A stretch of DNA of 64,000 nt from Planococcus sp. MSAK28401. GTDB taxonomy: Bacteria > Bacillota > Bacilli > Bacillales_A > Planococcaceae. Location of the stretch: NCBI RefSeq assembly GCF_018283455.1, contig NZ_JAAMTH010000001.1, forward strand, positions 2,709,501 through 2,773,500. Direction: 5' to 3'. A model generated the notes under the pieces. The model was not told where the DNA came from, did no database searches, and saw only the letters and a program-made list of their open reading frames with translations. Shown one piece after another: positions 62,070-64,000 of the stretch. Numbering within the stretch: the first letter of the stretch is position 1; the number at the start of each line of letters is the position of its first letter. Position numbers and translations under genes: made by a program.

Positions 62070-64000
62070 TTATTGAACGACTTCCTCAACTGGCGGTGCG
62101 TCTTTTCCGAGAACTGCCATCTCGAGAAGCTCAGCGACATCGTATGTGCCGACTTGCTCTTCGACTTCTTTCGCTTTCGTTCCATCTGAAAGCATCGTCA
62201 AGCAATAAGGGCAGCCGGATGAAATCATCGTCGGGCTTACTTCAAGCGCCTGCTCGGTGCGAGCCACGTTGACGCGGTGTCCGGCGTCTTCTTCCATCCA
62301 CATGAGTCCGCCACCGGCTCCACAGCACATGCCGTCTTGGCGATTGCGAACCATTTCGACAAGTTCAACGCCTTCGATCGCTTTCAGGATTTCACGCGGT
62401 GCATCGTATACATCGTTATAACGGCCGAGGTAGCAGGAATCATGGAAAGTGATTTTCTCGTTCACTGCATGCTGCGGTTTCAATTTCCCTTGCTGGACAA
62501 GGTCAAAGAGCATTTCCGTATGATGATAGACTTCTGCTTCAAAGCCAAAGTCCGGGTATTCATTTTTGAAGATATTGTAGGCATGCGGATCAATTGTAAC
62601 GATTTTCGTCACGCCCGCTTTTTCGAATTCTTTAATATTGGCAGTCGCGAGCTCCTGGAACAGGAATTCGTTCCCGAGGCGACGCGGCGTATCGCCGGAG
62701 TTCTTTTCTTTATTGCCGAGAATTGCGAATTTGACGCCCGCTTCGTTCATCAAACGTGCAAAGGAAAGCGCGATTTTCTGTGAGCGGCTGTCGAATGACC
62801 CCATCGAACCGACCCAGAACAAATACTCAAACTCTTCTCCGGCTTTGCTGACTTCTTTGACCGTTGGGATCGAGATATCTGGGCGAGCATCTCTCCAGTT
62901 CTCTTTTTCTTTGCGGTTCAAGCCCCATGGATTGCCTTGCTTTTCGATGTTGGTCATCGCGCGCTGGGCATCTTTATCCATTTTCCCTTCAGTCATAACC
63001 AGGTAACGGCGGAGGTCGATGATTTTGTCGACGTGTTCGTTCATGACCGGGCATTGGTCTTCACAGTTGCGGCAAGTTGTACAAGCCCAAATTTCTTCTT
63101 CTGTGATAACGTCGCCGATCAAGCTCGGGCTGTAAAGTTCATCGATTGAGATGCCTTCAGCGCCGGCAGCCATCGCCAATTGGTTTCCTTGCGTATTGCT
63201 GAATGCCATAGCTGGCACCCATGGTTTTTTCTGAGTCATGACAGCACCCGTGTTCGTCAGGTTGTCACGTAGTTTCGTGATCAGGTCCATCGGCGATAGC
63301 ATTTTGCCGGTTCCGGTGGCTGGGCACATATTCGTGCAGCGTCCGCATTCTACACAAGCGTAGAAATCGATCATTTGGGCTTGCGTGAAATCCGTGATTT
63401 TGCCGACTCCGAATGTCGGCATCGCGTCTGGATCTTCTTCGTTTTCCTCTTCCATATCCTCAAAATTGATCGGCTTCAAGCGGCCGACATGATCCAAACG
63501 GTGGAACCATGTGTTGACCGGCCCGAAAATCAAGTGAGCGTGCTTTGATTGCGGGACATAAACCAAGAATGTTAATAGGAACAATAGATGCGCCCACCAC
63601 ATAATGTAGAAGATAGTTACTGCAGCTGCTTCAGGAAGCCAAGCGAAGGCCGCTCCGATGACGCTTGCGACAGGTTCTGTCCGAGCCCCTTCATGACCGT
63701 GCCAGATCATGTTCATGCCGTTCCCGACAAGAACTGTCACCATCAAGCCACCGATAAAAATCAAGACAAGCCCGGATTTCCAGCCGCGCTTCAAGCGGAC
63801 CAATTTTTCAATATAGCGTCTGTAGAACGCCCAGACGACAGCTACCAGAATCGTCAACGTGACGAATTCCTGGAACAATGTGAATGCCGGATACAATGGG
63901 CCAAGCGGCAAATGCGAATCAGGCGATAAGCCTTTGATGATGAAATCGATGGCACTCGCTTGCACGAGCAGGAAGCCATAGAAGAACATCACATGTATCG
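62070..64000 (-). CDS. fadF: FadF iron-sulfur oxidoreductase, 5' end outside window
   Basis: At least 643 residues; the frame is open to the window edge, and relatives begin about 60-70 residues earlier. The visible N-terminal part has membrane spans of the nitrate reductase gamma type (MFFYGFLLVQASAIDFI, LVLIFIGGLMVTVLVG). Two 4Fe-4S clusters follow (CVECGRCTNMCPATG, CTTCRNCEDQCPVMN), then two CCG domains (DSCYLGRYND, CCGAGGGLMWM, SGCPYC). In B. subtilis it takes part in fatty acid oxidation and is thought to pass electrons from ETF to quinone. Confidence 0.93.
   Translation of the reverse strand, partial: IHVMFFYGFLLVQASAIDFIIKGLSPDSHLPLGPLYPAFTLFQEFVTLTILVAVVWAFYRRYIEKLVRLKRGWKSGLVLIFIGGLMVTVLVGNGMNMIWHGHEGARTEPVASVIGAAFAWLPEAAAVTIFYIMWWAHLLFLLTFLVYVPQSKHAHLIFGPVNTWFHRLDHVGRLKPINFEDMEEENEEDPDAMPTFGVGKITDFTQAQMIDFYACVECGRCTNMCPATGTGKMLSPMDLITKLRDNLTNTGAVMTQKKPWVPAMAFSNTQGNQLAMAAGAEGISIDELYSPSLIGDVITEEEIWACTTCRNCEDQCPVMNEHVDKIIDLRRYLVMTEGKMDKDAQRAMTNIEKQGNPWGLNRKEKENWRDARPDISIPTVKEVSKAGEEFEYLFWVGSMGSFDSRSQKIALSFARLMNEAGVKFAILGNKEKNSGDTPRRLGNEFLFQELATANIKEFEKAGVTKIVTIDPHAYNIFKNEYPDFGFEAEVYHHTEMLFDLVQQGKLKPQHAVNEKITFHDSCYLGRYNDVYDAPREILKAIEGVELVEMVRNRQDGMCCGAGGGLMWMEEDAGHRVNVARTEQALEVSPTMISSGCPYCLTMLSDGTKAKEVEEQVGTYDVAELLEMAVLGKDAPPVEEVVQ

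Overview
The window is a 64 kb stretch of core chromosome from a low-to-mid GC Firmicute. Protein content, gene order and small repeats point to the Planococcaceae, most likely Planococcus/Planomicrobium. The order closely follows the Bacillus subtilis segment from ywq through mbl, murAA, atp, upp, glyA, ywl, prfA, rho, murAB, fbaA, spo0F and pyrG to rpoE. Almost all genes are on the minus strand; the exceptions are ywqB-ywqA, ywpF, ywjG and a 35-codon ORF. I saw no rRNA, tRNA, CRISPR array, phage or insertion sequence.

Layout: (1) 1-1066 is a gene-free array of about 247-bp repeats. (2) 1067-11159 holds a DUF2187 gene and the dppABCDE-ykfABCD cluster for murein-peptide and dipeptide uptake, with recycling by D-aminopeptidase, LD-carboxypeptidase, Ala-Glu epimerase and an NlpC/P60 peptidase. 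(3) 11160-18700 has an AT-rich gap with a small membrane-peptide ORF, an IDEAL-domain gene, a SWIM protein with a SNF2 helicase, single-stranded DNA-binding protein, YwpF and FabZ. (4) 18740-22223 holds EpuA, Mbl, MurA and YwzB. (5) 22390-29891 is the complete F1Fo ATP synthase operon, with dispersed repeats inside two intercistronic gaps. (6) 30452-37519 holds MnaA, Upp, an EAL phosphodiesterase, GlyA, YwlG, RpiB and YwlE. (7) 37520-38747 is a second repeat block. (8) 38748-52309 holds Sua5, PrmC, PrfA, Tdk, L31, Rho, GlpX, a second MurA, transaldolase, aldolase, Spo0F, YwjG, PyrG and RpoE. (9) 52310-53476 is a third repeat block. (10) 53477-64000 is a fatty-acid and branched-acyl-CoA catabolism cluster: IcmF, a TetR regulator, two acyl-CoA dehydrogenases, 3-hydroxyacyl-CoA dehydrogenase, thiolase, and FadF, which runs off the window.

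The genes are mostly housekeeping: wall precursor synthesis, cell shape, ATP synthesis, translation termination, glycolysis/gluconeogenesis and nucleotide salvage. The most interesting signals are non-coding. A PyrG leader matches the known CTP-sensitive attenuation mechanism. A hairpin precedes rpmE. Several families of dispersed intergenic repeats have stems that change in a compensated way between copies, which suggests selection on the folded form; some copies sit directly behind stop codons inside the atp and dpp operons. Sporulation genes expected from B. subtilis synteny (spoIID, spoIIQ, spoIIID, spoIIR) are absent, yet spo0F remains.
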